Shown: positions 38,047 to 47,526 of the stretch, piece by piece
Layout of the letters: each line of letters begins with the position of its first letter
How positions within the stretch are numbered: position 1 is the first letter of the stretch
DNA from: an uncultured Clostridia bacterium
GTDB taxonomy: Bacteria; Bacillota; Clostridia; Oscillospirales; JAAYOS01
Length of the DNA: 64,000 nucleotides
NCBI GenBank assembly: GCA_947593925.1
Contig: CANQDU010000010.1
Coordinates: 1-64,000, forward strand
Reading direction: 5' to 3'
Made by a program: the position numbers and the translations under genes
The notes under the pieces: generated by a model
The model's input: the letters and a program-made list of their open reading frames with translations, nothing else
Database searches by the model: none
Told to the model about the DNA's origin: nothing

Positions 38047-39798
38047 TCAGTTTACGATGTTAGTGACCTCCAGGAGTTTTACACTTCCAATTATCCCGAG
38101 GACCTCGTCCTCGTATTCGTCGTACCAGTCCACGCCGTGCCGCTCCGCGACGACGCGCGCATCGGGCGCGCTTTCGTCAGGGCTTGGCACGCCGAGCACC
38201 ATGTAACTCCAGTCGTCCGAGCCGTCGTAGTACCCGGCGGAGGCTGTGAGGCCGCCGGGAAGCCATGTCTCCGTCACCTCGAGACCGGTGCCGCAGACGC
38301 CGAAAAATTCGTAGTATGTGACCGAGATCACACCGTCGCGCCCCTCCGGGCGGAACTCTATGCCGAAGTCCTTGCCCTCGTCGGTGCTGAGTATCGGGCT
38401 GTACGTCCAGCCCTCCGGCAGCTTGAGCGAGAGGCTGAGCCCGCCCCACGAGTTCTCCACGGTATCGCTCGACGATACGCTTCGGACGAGCGGCGCGACG
38501 CTCTCGCCCGTGGGATCGCCGATGTCCTCGACAGAGCCGATGAAGAACGGAGTGCCGCTCCGGCAGTCGATGAGCATATACACGAAGGGGCGGTCGAGGA
38601 TGACCGTCTTTACCTCCTCGGGCATCATTATGGCACTCTCGGCGGCCATCATGACGGCCGTGACCGCGCCGGCCTTCGTGCCGCGCTCGCCCACCGAGAT
38701 GAAGGTCTTGTGGAGCACGTCGCCGACGTACAGGTTCCCGTCGGCACAGGAGCCCATGCGGGAGAAGTCCGCCGCGTCCGGGTCGAAAGCGTCCTCCATT
38801 CCGATGGCCGCCAGCGGCTCCGCGAGCGAGACGGAGTACTCCGACTCAAACTTGGGTATCGCGGCCGTCACCTTCACGTCCTCCGCGCCTTCGAGGAGCA
38901 ACTTTATCCGCTCGCCAGTGAGCGTGTCGAGGTATTCGGTGATGCTCACGCCCTCGTTCGGGAGCAGCGCCGCGAAGGCGTAGTTCCTGCCGCCGTAATA
39001 CTTTAGAAAGCCGGTGGCGAGGTCGTCCGAGAGGTAGTCGTGCTCGGACGAGTGCATCAGCTCGACGGCGCTCTGCGCGCCGTCCTCGCGGGTGAAGATA
39101 CCGTCATGCACGTCGTACTCGTCGTAGACATGTTCCCACTCGGCCTCGAACGCGAGAGCGTTTATGAGGTACATCATCGTATCCTCGTTGATGTCGTCGA
39201 TTATCCCGTCAATCATGCCGTCGGTGTGCTCGCGGCACCAGGAGTTTATCGCGTCCACGGTGGAACCGTCGAACGGAGCGGTCGTGACCGATGTGTCGTA
39301 CCCGTCGCGGCAGGCGGCGAGGAAGTCGGGATTTACGGCAAGCCCGCCATAGTCGCGGAGCCAGACCGAGTTTGCGAGGCTCAGACGGTTCCCGTCCTCG
39401 TCCGGGAGGGAGACGATAATGCCGTGCAGCAGCTCGCGGAGCCCGTCCAAAGAGCCGCCGAGGACGGCTTCCATCTCGCGGAGAGTTTCGCCGTCCGCAC
39501 CCTCGGCCGTCATGGCGAGCGCGGAGAGAATGGAGAGCGGCGAGACGAGCGTATTTTCACCCTCGCGGCGGCACAGCCGCAGCAGCGCCGCGCCGAGGTC
39601 GCCCGCCGCCTCGTCCGGCACGCCGGAGGGCGTGTAGTCCACAGATTTCAGCGGAACGGTAGAGGGATTGCCGCTCGGCTCGGGCGTGACGGTAGGGGAG
39701 GGACTTGCACTCTCGACGGGCTTTTCCGGGGTCGCACCGCAGCCGAAGCAGCAGAGAAGCATCGTAAGCGCCAGAACGGCGGAAAGTATGCGTTTCAT
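38047..39798 (-). CDS. Serpin family protein, lipoprotein with C-terminal extension
   Basis: Lipobox CCFGC; serpin core ENTLVSPLSILSALAMTAEGADGET, LINALAFEAEW, hinge GTKAGAVTAV, DRPFVYMLID; ~130 aa beyond the serpin end. Confidence 0.92.
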   Translation of the reverse strand: MKRILSAVLALTMLLCCFGCGATPEKPVESASPSPTVTPEPSGNPSTVPLKSVDYTPSGVPDEAAGDLGAALLRLCRREGENTLVSPLSILSALAMTAEGADGETLREMEAVLGGSLDGLRELLHGIIVSLPDEDGNRLSLANSVWLRDYGGLAVNPDFLAACRDGYDTSVTTAPFDGSTVDAINSWCREHTDGMIDGIIDDINEDTMMYLINALAFEAEWEHVYDEYDVHDGIFTREDGAQSAVELMHSSEHDYLSDDLATGFLKYYGGRNYAFAALLPNEGVSITEYLDTLTGERIKLLLEGAEDVKVTAAIPKFESEYSVSLAEPLAAIGMEDAFDPDAADFSRMGSCADGNLYVGDVLHKTFISVGERGTKAGAVTAVMMAAESAIMMPEEVKTVILDRPFVYMLIDCRSGTPFFIGSVEDIGDPTGESVAPLVRSVSSSDTVENSWGGLSLSLKLPEGWTYSPILSTDEGKDFGIEFRPEGRDGVISVTYYEFFGVCGTGLEVTETWLPGGLTASAGYYDGSDDWSYMVLGVPSPDESAPDARVVAERHGVDWYDEYEDEVLGIIGSVKLLEVTNIVN

Positions 39799-39939
39799 GG
39801 TAAAACCTCCTCGACGTTTTACCCGTTAGACGCGCGCGGCGCGGAAAAGTTCCGCCCGCTTGAATTTTGCGCCGCCGCGTGGTATATTTGTTCTGTCGGG
39901 ACATCCGGCAAATACTACTGCGAAAAGAGGTCGGTTCCA

Positions 39940-40437
39940 ATGAAGGCGGCGGTCATATATCACTCGGTCACGGGTAACACGAAGAACATGGGCGAGCTGA
40001 TAGCGAAGGGCATGAACTCGGTGGAGGGCGTCGAGGCCAAGGCGTTCCCGATAGAGAACGTGGATACGGACTTTGCGAATGAGGCGAAGTGCATCGTATT
40101 CGGCTCGCCGATATACGCGGCGCACATCACGGGCCAGATGATGAACTACATGCTCGCGGAGGCGGGAAAGCTCGCGCTCGCGGGCAAGCTCGTCGGCGCA
40201 TACACGACGGCGCAGTACGTCCACGGCGGCGCGGAGCTCGGAATTCGCGAGCTGCTCGATCACTGCATGGTGATGGGCGCGCTCGTCTACTCGGGCGGCG
40301 GCTCATTCGGAAAGCCGGTCATCCACCTCGGCCCGGTGGGAATAGACAACACGCTCGACATAAACCAGTTCGCGGAGAACTTCGAGGTCTACGGAAAGAG
40401 AATGGCACGGAAGGCAGTCGAGCTATTCGGAGAGTAG
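39940..40437 (+). CDS. Flavodoxin family protein
   Basis: YHSVTGNTKNMGELIAKGM FMN loop; ATG 39940. Confidence 0.92.
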   Translation: MKAAVIYHSVTGNTKNMGELIAKGMNSVEGVEAKAFPIENVDTDFANEAKCIVFGSPIYAAHITGQMMNYMLAEAGKLALAGKLVGAYTTAQYVHGGAELGIRELLDHCMVMGALVYSGGGSFGKPVIHLGPVGIDNTLDINQFAENFEVYGKRMARKAVELFGE

Positions 40438-40520
40438 GAAAAGCGGGATATTAAGATGCGCGACGTTCCGAAAGGAACGCCGCGCGTTTTTATGTCTGAA
40501 TACGACGCTTTTTCGGCGCG

Positions 40521-41984
40521 TCAGCCGATCTTCACCGTGTCGGTAAGACCCGCCATGCGGGCGATTATCGTCGCCACTTCGCTGCGGAGGAGCGTGTCGC
40601 CCACGCCGAAGTTCGCGGTGCCGTCCGCATTCGCGGACTTGCCGTTGATTACTCCGGCTGCCGCGAGAGCGTAAACCGCGTCATGGACGGGGCCGGACGC
40701 CGCGACGTCGGCGAAGTGTCCCTCCGGAATGTCGTTCACCTTCGCGGCATTGCCTAGCGCGGCGGCAAATATCACGGCCGCGTCCGCGCGGGTGATGACG
40801 GCGTTCGGCTCGTCGGAGGCGGAGGCGATGATGTCATGCTCCTTCGCGTAGTCTACATATCCCTCAAACCACTGCGCCCATTCGCCCTGATCCTCCGGGC
40901 TGTATACATCCTCGCCCGCGTTCTTCTGCGCGACGCGGACGGCAAACGTCACGGTCTGCGCCCAGGTGAGCTTGCCCGCCGGGTCGAAGGAGCCGTCCCC
41001 GAAGCCGGCGATGAGGCCCGACTTCGCGGCGGCGGAGACGTTTTCGGCAAACCATGCATTATCGGGAACGTCCGTGAAGGTCGGGGCGGCAGGAGTTTCG
41101 GTCACGAGCGTTGCCGTCTCGCCGTCAAAATAATAGGTGGCGCTCCAGTCGGAGTAGTCGCCGCACTGCTGCCACTTCGTTATGTCGCCGCTCATCAGGC
41201 GGATACGGGCGGAGTAGTAGCCGACGCCGCCAACCCCGACATCCTGCGAAAAGAATTGCAGATTTTCACCGAGAGTGACGCCGAACTCGGAGAGGCTCAT
41301 GCCGTCAATATCGGTGCTCCCGCTGGTATAACCGCTCATACCGTTGGGCTTTCTCCACTCAGCGTCTTCCTCGGCCTTGTAGCGAAGGTGTATCTCCATA
41401 TAGCCGAGCTTTTCGTCCGTGATATTCAGGTGCCAGACGCCGGTCTCGGGGTCGATGGTGGGAGTGGGCATCTTGGCCTCCGGCTTCTTATAGACAAAGT
41501 CGCCGGACGTTACGGTGTCGCTGTCTCCATAGGTTTCGCCGTCGCCAAGGGCGGTCACACGGAAGTAATAGGTGCCGTCCTCCCACGTCACATCGGTATT
41601 GTTGGCGAAGTAATAGGCGCTATATGTGTCCGGCCCGCCCATGTAATATTCCTCCTGGGAATAGACGAGCTCGTCCGCTCCGCCGTTTGCGGACTTGCGG
41701 TAGAGCTCGACGGAGCAGTACATCTGAGGACCTTCGCTGCCGGTCTTCCAATACGCGACGCCGGGCATGCTGTCACCCGGTTCGATGGAGAGAAGCTCCC
41801 CCGTCTCCTCGTCGTACTTGTAGTCGAGCGATCTGCCCCAGCCGAGGCCGGTCGGCGCGTCGGACTTGAGAAGCTCGACCTCTTCCTGCCCGTCCTCAGC
41901 CTCGTCCGCCGCAAACGCCGCCGCCGGCAGCAGCGCGGCAAGCATCATCACCGCGAGCAGCGCCGCCATTATACGTTTCTTCAT
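40521..41984 (-). CDS. S-layer homology (SLH) domain secreted protein
   Basis: Signal peptide MKKRIMAALLAVMMLAALLPAAAFA; SLH repeats FTDVPDNAWFAENVSAAAKSGLIAGFGDGSFDPAGKLTWAQ. Confidence 0.9.
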   Translation of the reverse strand: MKKRIMAALLAVMMLAALLPAAAFAADEAEDGQEEVELLKSDAPTGLGWGRSLDYKYDEETGELLSIEPGDSMPGVAYWKTGSEGPQMYCSVELYRKSANGGADELVYSQEEYYMGGPDTYSAYYFANNTDVTWEDGTYYFRVTALGDGETYGDSDTVTSGDFVYKKPEAKMPTPTIDPETGVWHLNITDEKLGYMEIHLRYKAEEDAEWRKPNGMSGYTSGSTDIDGMSLSEFGVTLGENLQFFSQDVGVGGVGYYSARIRLMSGDITKWQQCGDYSDWSATYYFDGETATLVTETPAAPTFTDVPDNAWFAENVSAAAKSGLIAGFGDGSFDPAGKLTWAQTVTFAVRVAQKNAGEDVYSPEDQGEWAQWFEGYVDYAKEHDIIASASDEPNAVITRADAAVIFAAALGNAAKVNDIPEGHFADVAASGPVHDAVYALAAAGVINGKSANADGTANFGVGDTLLRSEVATIIARMAGLTDTVKIG

Positions 41985-42155
41985 TCTTTTTCTGACCTCC
42001 CAAAATATTTTTCGGGTTCTCCCGAAGACCGCCCGAGGCGGGCGGAAAACCCGCCTCGCCGGCGTCTCCGGGAGCATAAAAGGCGGCGTCGAGCATATAA
42101 CTCAACACCGCCTTGACAAAGTCAATGCAAAGCACGACCTATTTTCCGCTTACTC

Positions 42156-42184
42156 TTGAAATGGAAAGAGAAAACGGATATAAT
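42156..42184 (+). promoter_or_regulatory. Near-consensus sigma-A promoter
   Basis: TTGAAA (42156-42161), exactly 17 bp, TATAAT (42179-42184). Confidence 0.85.
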
Positions 42185-42186
42185 AA

Positions 42187-42405
42187 GCTCGTGGTGCGAT
42201 TATTTCGCTGTGCTGAGTGGTGCTTCACTCGTACAGGGCTTCGGGGTGTTGGCGCACCCCGAAGCCTGCCGCATTTTATGTTCCCAAGGTCATTCTACAT
42301 CAAATCGGTGGGAATTGCAATACCGAATTCCAAAGTTTACGCAAGTTTTGTCGTCATACAAACGAGCGCCCGGGCGGTGAAAACCGTCCGGGCGCATTTT
42401 TTGTA
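42187..42405 (+). ncRNA. Orphan structured ncRNA candidate (possibly 6S-like; class unresolved)
   Basis: Promoter above; closing stem GCTCGT/ACGAGC; internal hairpins CAGGGCTTCGGGGTG/CACCCCGAAGCCTG and GAGTGgtgcttCACTC; ends in GCGCCCGGGCGGTgaaaACCGTCCGGGCGCATTTTTT; no convincing protein or downstream same-strand gene. Confidence 0.65.
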
Positions 42406-42406
42406 T

Positions 42407-44314
42407 TTACATCTCCTCCAGCTCGGCAAGCCAGAGCGCGGCGGATGCGTCGGACGGCATCCGCCAGTCGCCGCGCGGCGAGAGAGACACCGAGCCGACC
42501 TTCGGTCCGTCCGGGAGGCAGGAACGCTTGAACTGCTGAGAGAAGAAGCGGCGGCAGAACACGCGGAGCCACGCGAGGATGACCTCGCGGGAGTACGTCC
42601 CGCGCCACGCGTGCTCCGCGAGGCGGAGCACCTTCGCGGGGCCGAACCCGCGCCGCACCATGTGGTAGAGGAAGAAGTCGTGCAGCTCGTATGGGCCGAC
42701 GAGGTCCTCCGTCTTCTGCGAGATGTTCCCGCCCTCCGGCGGAAGAAGCTCGGGGCTCACCGGCGTCGCGAGCACGTCGCGGAGCACGAGCGCCAAATCC
42801 TCCGAGCCGCAGGTGTCGGCATAGTAATCTATGATGTGGCGTATCAGCGTCTTCGGGACGCCGGCGTTCACGCCGTACATCGACATGTGGTCGCCGTTGT
42901 AGGTGGCCCAGCCCAGCGCGAGCTCGGAGAGGTCGCCGGTGCCGACGACGATGCCGCCGGTTCGGTTCGCGTAGTCCATGAGGACCTGCGTCCGCTCGCG
43001 CGCCTGCGAGTTCTCGTAGGTGACGTCGTGCGTGCCCTCGTCCTGACCGATGTCGAGGAAGTGCCGGCGGACGGCGGGCGCGATGTCCACCTCGCGGAGC
43101 GTCACGCCGAGCAGCTCCGCGAGGCGCGTGGCGTTCGACTTCGTGCGCCCGGTCGTACCGAAGCCGGGCATGGTGATGGCGATGATGTCCCCGCGCGGGC
43201 GGGAGAGAAGGTCGAACGCGCGCGCCGCGACTATCAGCGCGAGCGTGCTGTCGAGCCCGCCGCTCACGCCGACGACGGCGGTGCGGGCGTTCGTGTGCTC
43301 GAGCCGCTTGCGAAGCCCTTCGGACTGTATCGAGAGTATCGTCTCGCACCGCCCGCGCCGCTCCGCGCCGGACGCGGGGACGAACGGCATCGGCTCCACC
43401 GTGCGCGTGAGCGAGGTCTCGGCGGGCTCCATGTCAAACCAAACCGTAGAGTACCCCTCGGGCGCGGCGGAGAAGGTGTTCAGCCTGCGGCGCTCGCCCG
43501 CGAGCATTTCGACGTCTATCTCGCTTATCGTGAGGCCGGTGGTAAAGAGCTCGCTTTCCGCGAGCAGGACGCCGTTCTCCGCCACCATGTCGTGGCCGGA
43601 GAAGACGACGTCGGTCGTGCTCTCTCCCTCGCCCGCGTCCGCAAAGACGTAGCCGCAGACGCAGCGGCCGGACTCGCTCTGTACAAGCAGGCGGCGGTAG
43701 TCCGCCTTGCCGACGGTCTCGTTCGAGGCGGAGAGGTTCGCTATTATCGTCGCCCCGGCGGAGGTGAGGCCGACGGAGGGCGGCGAGGCGACCCACACGT
43801 CCTCGCAAATCTCTACGCCAAGGCAGAAGTCGGGCGCTTTCTCACAGCGGAAAAGCAAATTCGTCCCGAACGGCACCTCCTCGCCGAGGACGCGCACCGT
43901 GGAGGTCTCCTTCGGCGCGGGGGCGAAGTTGCGGAGCTCGTAGAACTCGTTGTAATTCGGAATGTTCGTTTTTGGGACGAGGCCGAGCAGCCGTCCGCGA
44001 TGCAGGACGGCGGCGCAGTTGTAGAGGCTTCCGTCCTTGGGGAAGGGAAGTCCTGCGACGACGAGCATGTCGAGCGGCGCGGTCTCCTCCAAGAGGCGGC
44101 GGAGCGCGTCCAAAGCGGCGCGGAGCAGGGTGCTCGCGCCGAACAGGTCGCCGCAGGTGTAGCCGGTGATGCAGAGCTCGGGGAAGACGACGAGGCGCGC
44201 ACCGCGCGCGTCCGCCTCACGAATGAGCGCGAGCATCGAGCCAAGGTTGTATTCGCAGTCCGCGACGCGCACGCGCGGCGTCGCGGCGGCGCATTTCACA
44301 AATCCGTATTTCAC
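42407..44314 (-). CDS. nadE: Glutamine-dependent NAD+ synthetase
   Basis: N-term nitrilase ELCITGYTCGDLF, GVEICEDVW; C-term GVSGGLDSTLAL, GTGDLSELALGW. Confidence 0.96.
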   Translation of the reverse strand: MKYGFVKCAAATPRVRVADCEYNLGSMLALIREADARGARLVVFPELCITGYTCGDLFGASTLLRAALDALRRLLEETAPLDMLVVAGLPFPKDGSLYNCAAVLHRGRLLGLVPKTNIPNYNEFYELRNFAPAPKETSTVRVLGEEVPFGTNLLFRCEKAPDFCLGVEICEDVWVASPPSVGLTSAGATIIANLSASNETVGKADYRRLLVQSESGRCVCGYVFADAGEGESTTDVVFSGHDMVAENGVLLAESELFTTGLTISEIDVEMLAGERRRLNTFSAAPEGYSTVWFDMEPAETSLTRTVEPMPFVPASGAERRGRCETILSIQSEGLRKRLEHTNARTAVVGVSGGLDSTLALIVAARAFDLLSRPRGDIIAITMPGFGTTGRTKSNATRLAELLGVTLREVDIAPAVRRHFLDIGQDEGTHDVTYENSQARERTQVLMDYANRTGGIVVGTGDLSELALGWATYNGDHMSMYGVNAGVPKTLIRHIIDYYADTCGSEDLALVLRDVLATPVSPELLPPEGGNISQKTEDLVGPYELHDFFLYHMVRRGFGPAKVLRLAEHAWRGTYSREVILAWLRVFCRRFFSQQFKRSCLPDGPKVGSVSLSPRGDWRMPSDASAALWLAELEEM

Positions 44315-44571
44315 AGGAATATCCTCCGAATGTCCAAGCGTTTGGGCGTCCGCCCGGAAAAATTATAGCACGCGGGCGGGATTTTGTAAATCCGGTTTTC
44401 GCGGGGACCGCCGCGCGCGGGGCGGCTCCAGCTCGAGCGGGACGCGAGAAATTTTTAGGAAAAACCGCTTTACAAAGGAATGTTTATGTGGTATAGTATA
44501 GACAGCATCAAAACAGTAATAATTACTGATTTGAGAGTGAAAGCAGTTTAATTACATGGAGGTATTTTGTT

Positions 44572-45162
44572 ATGGCAAAGAAGTGGGTCTGCCCCGTATG
44601 CGGTTACGTCCATGAGGGCGATACGCCCCCCGAGTTCTGCCCGACCTGCAAGTGTCCCGGCAGCAAGTTCACCGAGATGAAGGCCGGCGCGAAGCTCGCC
44701 GCCGAGCACGAGTACGGCATATACGCGAAGACCGTCAAGAACAACCCCGACGTGAGCGAAGAGGACAAGAAGTACATCTTCGAGCAGCTCATGGCCAACT
44801 TCAACGGCGAGTGCGCCGAGGTCGGCATGTATCTCTGCATGGCGCGCATCGCGCACCGCGAGGGTTATCCCGAGATCGGCCTGTACTGGGAGAAGGCCGC
44901 GCATGAGGAGGCGGAGCACGCCGCGAAGTTCGCGGAGCTGCTCGGCGAGGATCTCGAGAAGAACATGAAGGCCGACACCAAGGCGAACCTTGCATGGCGT
45001 GTCGACTGCGAGTTCGGCGCGACCCAGGGCAAGTTCGACCTCGCGCTCTGCGCGAAGAAGAACGGCCTTGACGCCATCCATGACACCGTTCACGAGATGG
45101 CTCGTGACGAGGCCCGTCACGGCAAGGCGCTCAAGGGACTGCTCGAGCGTTACTTCAAGTAA
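44572..45162 (+). CDS. Reverse-type rubrerythrin (N-terminal rubredoxin domain)
   Basis: N-term [29 protein letters not shown] then di-iron ferritin-like domain. Confidence 0.94.
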   Translation: MAKKWVCPVCGYVHEGDTPPEFCPTCKCPGSKFTEMKAGAKLAAEHEYGIYAKTVKNNPDVSEEDKKYIFEQLMANFNGECAEVGMYLCMARIAHREGYPEIGLYWEKAAHEEAEHAAKFAELLGEDLEKNMKADTKANLAWRVDCEFGATQGKFDLALCAKKNGLDAIHDTVHEMARDEARHGKALKGLLERYFK

Positions 45163-45176
45163 GCAAACGATTTGCG

Positions 45177-45207
45177 GAAAGGAACGGGCAAAGCCCGTTC
45201 CTTTCTT
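45177..45207 (+). terminator. Rho-independent terminator
   Basis: AAAGGAACGGGCaaaGCCCGTTCCTTTCTT. Confidence 0.8.
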
Positions 45208-45252
45208 GCGATTGCCGGAAATTTTTCGCATCCCGCGAAACGGAGGAATACG

Positions 45253-46098
45253 ATGGAAATAACCGTGAGGAGGCTCCGTCCGTCGGAGCTTGAGGAGGCC
45301 GTCCGCGTGGAGGAAAGCGCGATAAAGGGCTTCGGCTACCTGCGCGACACGGCGGAGCTGTTCTTTTCGGACAGCGTCGGCGCGATGCTCGGCGCGTTCA
45401 CGGGGGAGGAGCTCGTCGGCATAGCGAAGTACACCGTCCTGCCGGACAGGACGGCGTGGCTCGAGACTCTGCGCGTCGCGCCGGAGCATCAGAGGCAGGG
45501 CGTCGGCACGCGGCTCTACGAGGAGTTCGTGTCGCTCTCGCGCGCGCTCGGCATCGAGACCGCCGCGATGTACACGGGGCTCCGGAACGTCCCGAGCGCG
45601 ACGCTCGCGCGAAAGTTCGGCCTTGACACGGCAGGGAAGTACCGCGAATTTCAACTCTCCCTCGACGGCGTGACGCCGCCGGAGGCCGAGACGTTCGAGC
45701 CGGTGGGCGAGGCGGAAGCGTGCGCGCTCCTCGCGCCGCTCGCGGAGCGGTACGAGGGATACGCCGTGCTGAACCGCACGTTCATGCGGATGAATGACGA
45801 CGTGTTCCGCGCCTTCGCGCGCGAAGGAAAAGTCCTCGTGAGCCGCGAGAGCGGTAGTGTTATGGTGTTCGGCAACCGCTTCCTCGAGCGGCGCTCGGTG
45901 CAGATAGCGGTCATGGCGGGCGGCCTCCGCGCGTGCATGGACTACGCCGTGAAAATCGGGTCGGAACGCGGGGTGCCGCAGGTCGTCGCGACCGCGCCGC
46001 TCGACGACGAAGCGCTGCAAAGCGCGCTTGAGAGTTACGGCTTCCGCGCGGCGGGCGACCTCCAGGTGATGAGCGGAAAAATAGCGCGCGTCGGGTGA
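45253..46098 (+). CDS. GNAT family N-acetyltransferase
   Basis: LRVAPEHQRQGVGTRLYEEFV; ATG 45253. Confidence 0.88.
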   Translation: MEITVRRLRPSELEEAVRVEESAIKGFGYLRDTAELFFSDSVGAMLGAFTGEELVGIAKYTVLPDRTAWLETLRVAPEHQRQGVGTRLYEEFVSLSRALGIETAAMYTGLRNVPSATLARKFGLDTAGKYREFQLSLDGVTPPEAETFEPVGEAEACALLAPLAERYEGYAVLNRTFMRMNDDVFRAFAREGKVLVSRESGSVMVFGNRFLERRSVQIAVMAGGLRACMDYAVKIGSERGVPQVVATAPLDDEALQSALESYGFRAAGDLQVMSGKIARVG

Positions 46099-46209
46099 AG
46101 CAAATGCCGCTTGCAATATCGCGCGCGGGCGTATATAATTGACAGTGGAACGAACGGAGGAGCCCGCTCATGGGCGCGCCGTGAATCAATATCTGAGGAG
46201 GAAGTTGAA

Positions 46210-46344
46210 ATGAAGTACATTTGCAAGGTCTGCGGCTGGATCTACGACGAGGAGGAGCAGGGCAAGAAGTGGGAGGATCTCTCGGACGACTTTGTCTGTG
46301 AGCTCTGCGGCGCCGGCAAGGAAGATTTTGAGCCGGTAGAGTAA
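46210..46344 (+). CDS. Rubredoxin
   Basis: 44 aa; [42 protein letters not shown]. Confidence 0.93.
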   Translation: MKYICKVCGWIYDEEEQGKKWEDLSDDFVCELCGAGKEDFEPVE

Positions 46345-46385
46345 GAGACCGATTTGTCAGAGGAGCGGGAACCGCCGGCTGACAA

Positions 46386-46424
46386 AAAGATGGCAGACAC
46401 TTCCGTGTCTGCCATCTTTTTACC
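46386..46424 (+). terminator. Rho-independent terminator
   Basis: AAAAAGATGGCAGACACttccGTGTCTGCCATCTTTTT. Confidence 0.9.
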
Positions 46425-46453
46425 GTGTCACGCAAAATGCGCACGCCTGGTTT

Positions 46454-46541
46454 TGGCGGAGAAGGTAGGATTCGAACCCACGGATGCTCTCACATCGACG
46501 GTTTTCAAGACCGCTCCCTTCGACCACTCGGGCACTTCTCC
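46454..46541 (-). tRNA. tRNA-Ser(UGA)
   Basis: Reverse strand GGAGAAGTGCCCGAGTGGTCGAAGGGAGCGGTCTTGAAAACCGTCGATGTGAGAGCATCCGTGGGTTCGAATCCTACCTTCTCCGCCA; anticodon TGA, long variable arm. Confidence 0.96.
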
Positions 46542-46687
46542 GTGCGAAATGATGATACCACAAAAGTCTCGATTTGTCAAATATGTCGGTTGACGGCTCT
46601 GCGGAAATATGTTACCATAAATGCGTAAAAAGTCGATTGCGGAGCGGAAACCCCCGGAGCGCTTCCGTCCGCCCGCAGCCGATACAA

Positions 46688-46787
46688 ACGGAGCGCGTGA
46701 CTGACGGAAGTGGAGCACCACATGGAGCGCGTGTCCTCGGCAGCCGACCGTCTGGGTGGAATCCTTCCGATACCCGGGCGGATTTTT
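46688..46787 (+). promoter_or_regulatory. ZTP (pfl) riboswitch with intrinsic terminator
   Basis: CGTGACTGACGGAAGTGGAGCACCACATGGAGCGCG...GCCGACCGTCTGGGT matches the ZTP core as recalled; CCGTCTGGGT (46748-46757) can alternatively pair with ACCCGGGCGG (46772-46781) before TTTTT. Confidence 0.9.
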
Positions 46788-46812
46788 GCGTTTTATGGAA
46801 AAGGAGCGCTTT

Positions 46813-47526
46813 ATGCAGAAAAATGAGCAGTATCTTCGCGAAAACGTGTATCCCGGCCGGGGAATAGTCCTCGGCGCGACGCCCTCCGGCGCGGCGCTCG
46901 TCCAGGTCTACTGGATTATGGGCCGCAGCGAGAACAGCCGCAACCGCGTGTTCGTCGAGACGGCGGATGGCGTCAAGACCGAGGCGTTCGATCCCTCCAA
47001 GATGATAGACCCGTCGCTTGTGATATACTACGTCACGCGCACCGTCGGCGACAAACACATCGTCACAAACGGCGACCAGACCGACACCGTCGCGGACTTC
47101 CTGAAGAAGGGCGGAACCTTCGAGGCGGCGCTTCTCACGCGCTGCTATGAGCCGGACGCGCCCAACTGCACCCCGCGCATCTCCGGCATGACCGACGCCG
47201 CGACCGGCGCGTACTCGCTCTCGATACTCAAGACCGTCGGAAATGACGAGAACTGCGAGGAGAAGGCGTTTTTCACATACAAAACGCCGATAAACGGCAC
47301 GGGTCACTGCATCCACACCTACGACGGGGACGGCAGTCCGCTTCCGAGCTTCTCCGGCGAGCCGTATGAGGTCTCGCTCTGCGAGACCGCGCGCGAAAAT
47401 GCCGAGAAGTTCTGGGACATGCTTGACCGCTCGAACCGCGTGAGCCTGCTCGTGAAGCATATCGACTGCGCCTCGGGCAAGGTAGAGACCGTCATAGTAA
47501 ACCGTAACGGAGGAGAAGAAAAATGA
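46813..47526 (+). CDS. IMP cyclohydrolase (PurO-like)
   Basis: LRENVYPGRGIVLGATPSGAALVQVYWIMGRSENSRNRVF; AAGGAG 8 nt before ATG 46813; next to AICAR transformylase. Confidence 0.88.
   Translation: MQKNEQYLRENVYPGRGIVLGATPSGAALVQVYWIMGRSENSRNRVFVETADGVKTEAFDPSKMIDPSLVIYYVTRTVGDKHIVTNGDQTDTVADFLKKGGTFEAALLTRCYEPDAPNCTPRISGMTDAATGAYSLSILKTVGNDENCEEKAFFTYKTPINGTGHCIHTYDGDGSPLPSFSGEPYEVSLCETARENAEKFWDMLDRSNRVSLLVKHIDCASGKVETVIVNRNGGEEK

Noticed and set aside
42187-42405. SRP RNA, tmRNA or RNase P RNA
   Set aside because: Lacks the SRP GGUCAGG..GGAAGGAAGCAG helix 8 motif, tmRNA tRNA-like end and RNase P conserved regions; length differs.
42113-44368. 751-aa plus-strand ORF
   Set aside because: Antisense shadow of nadE, and runs through the ncRNA terminator; no recognisable domain.
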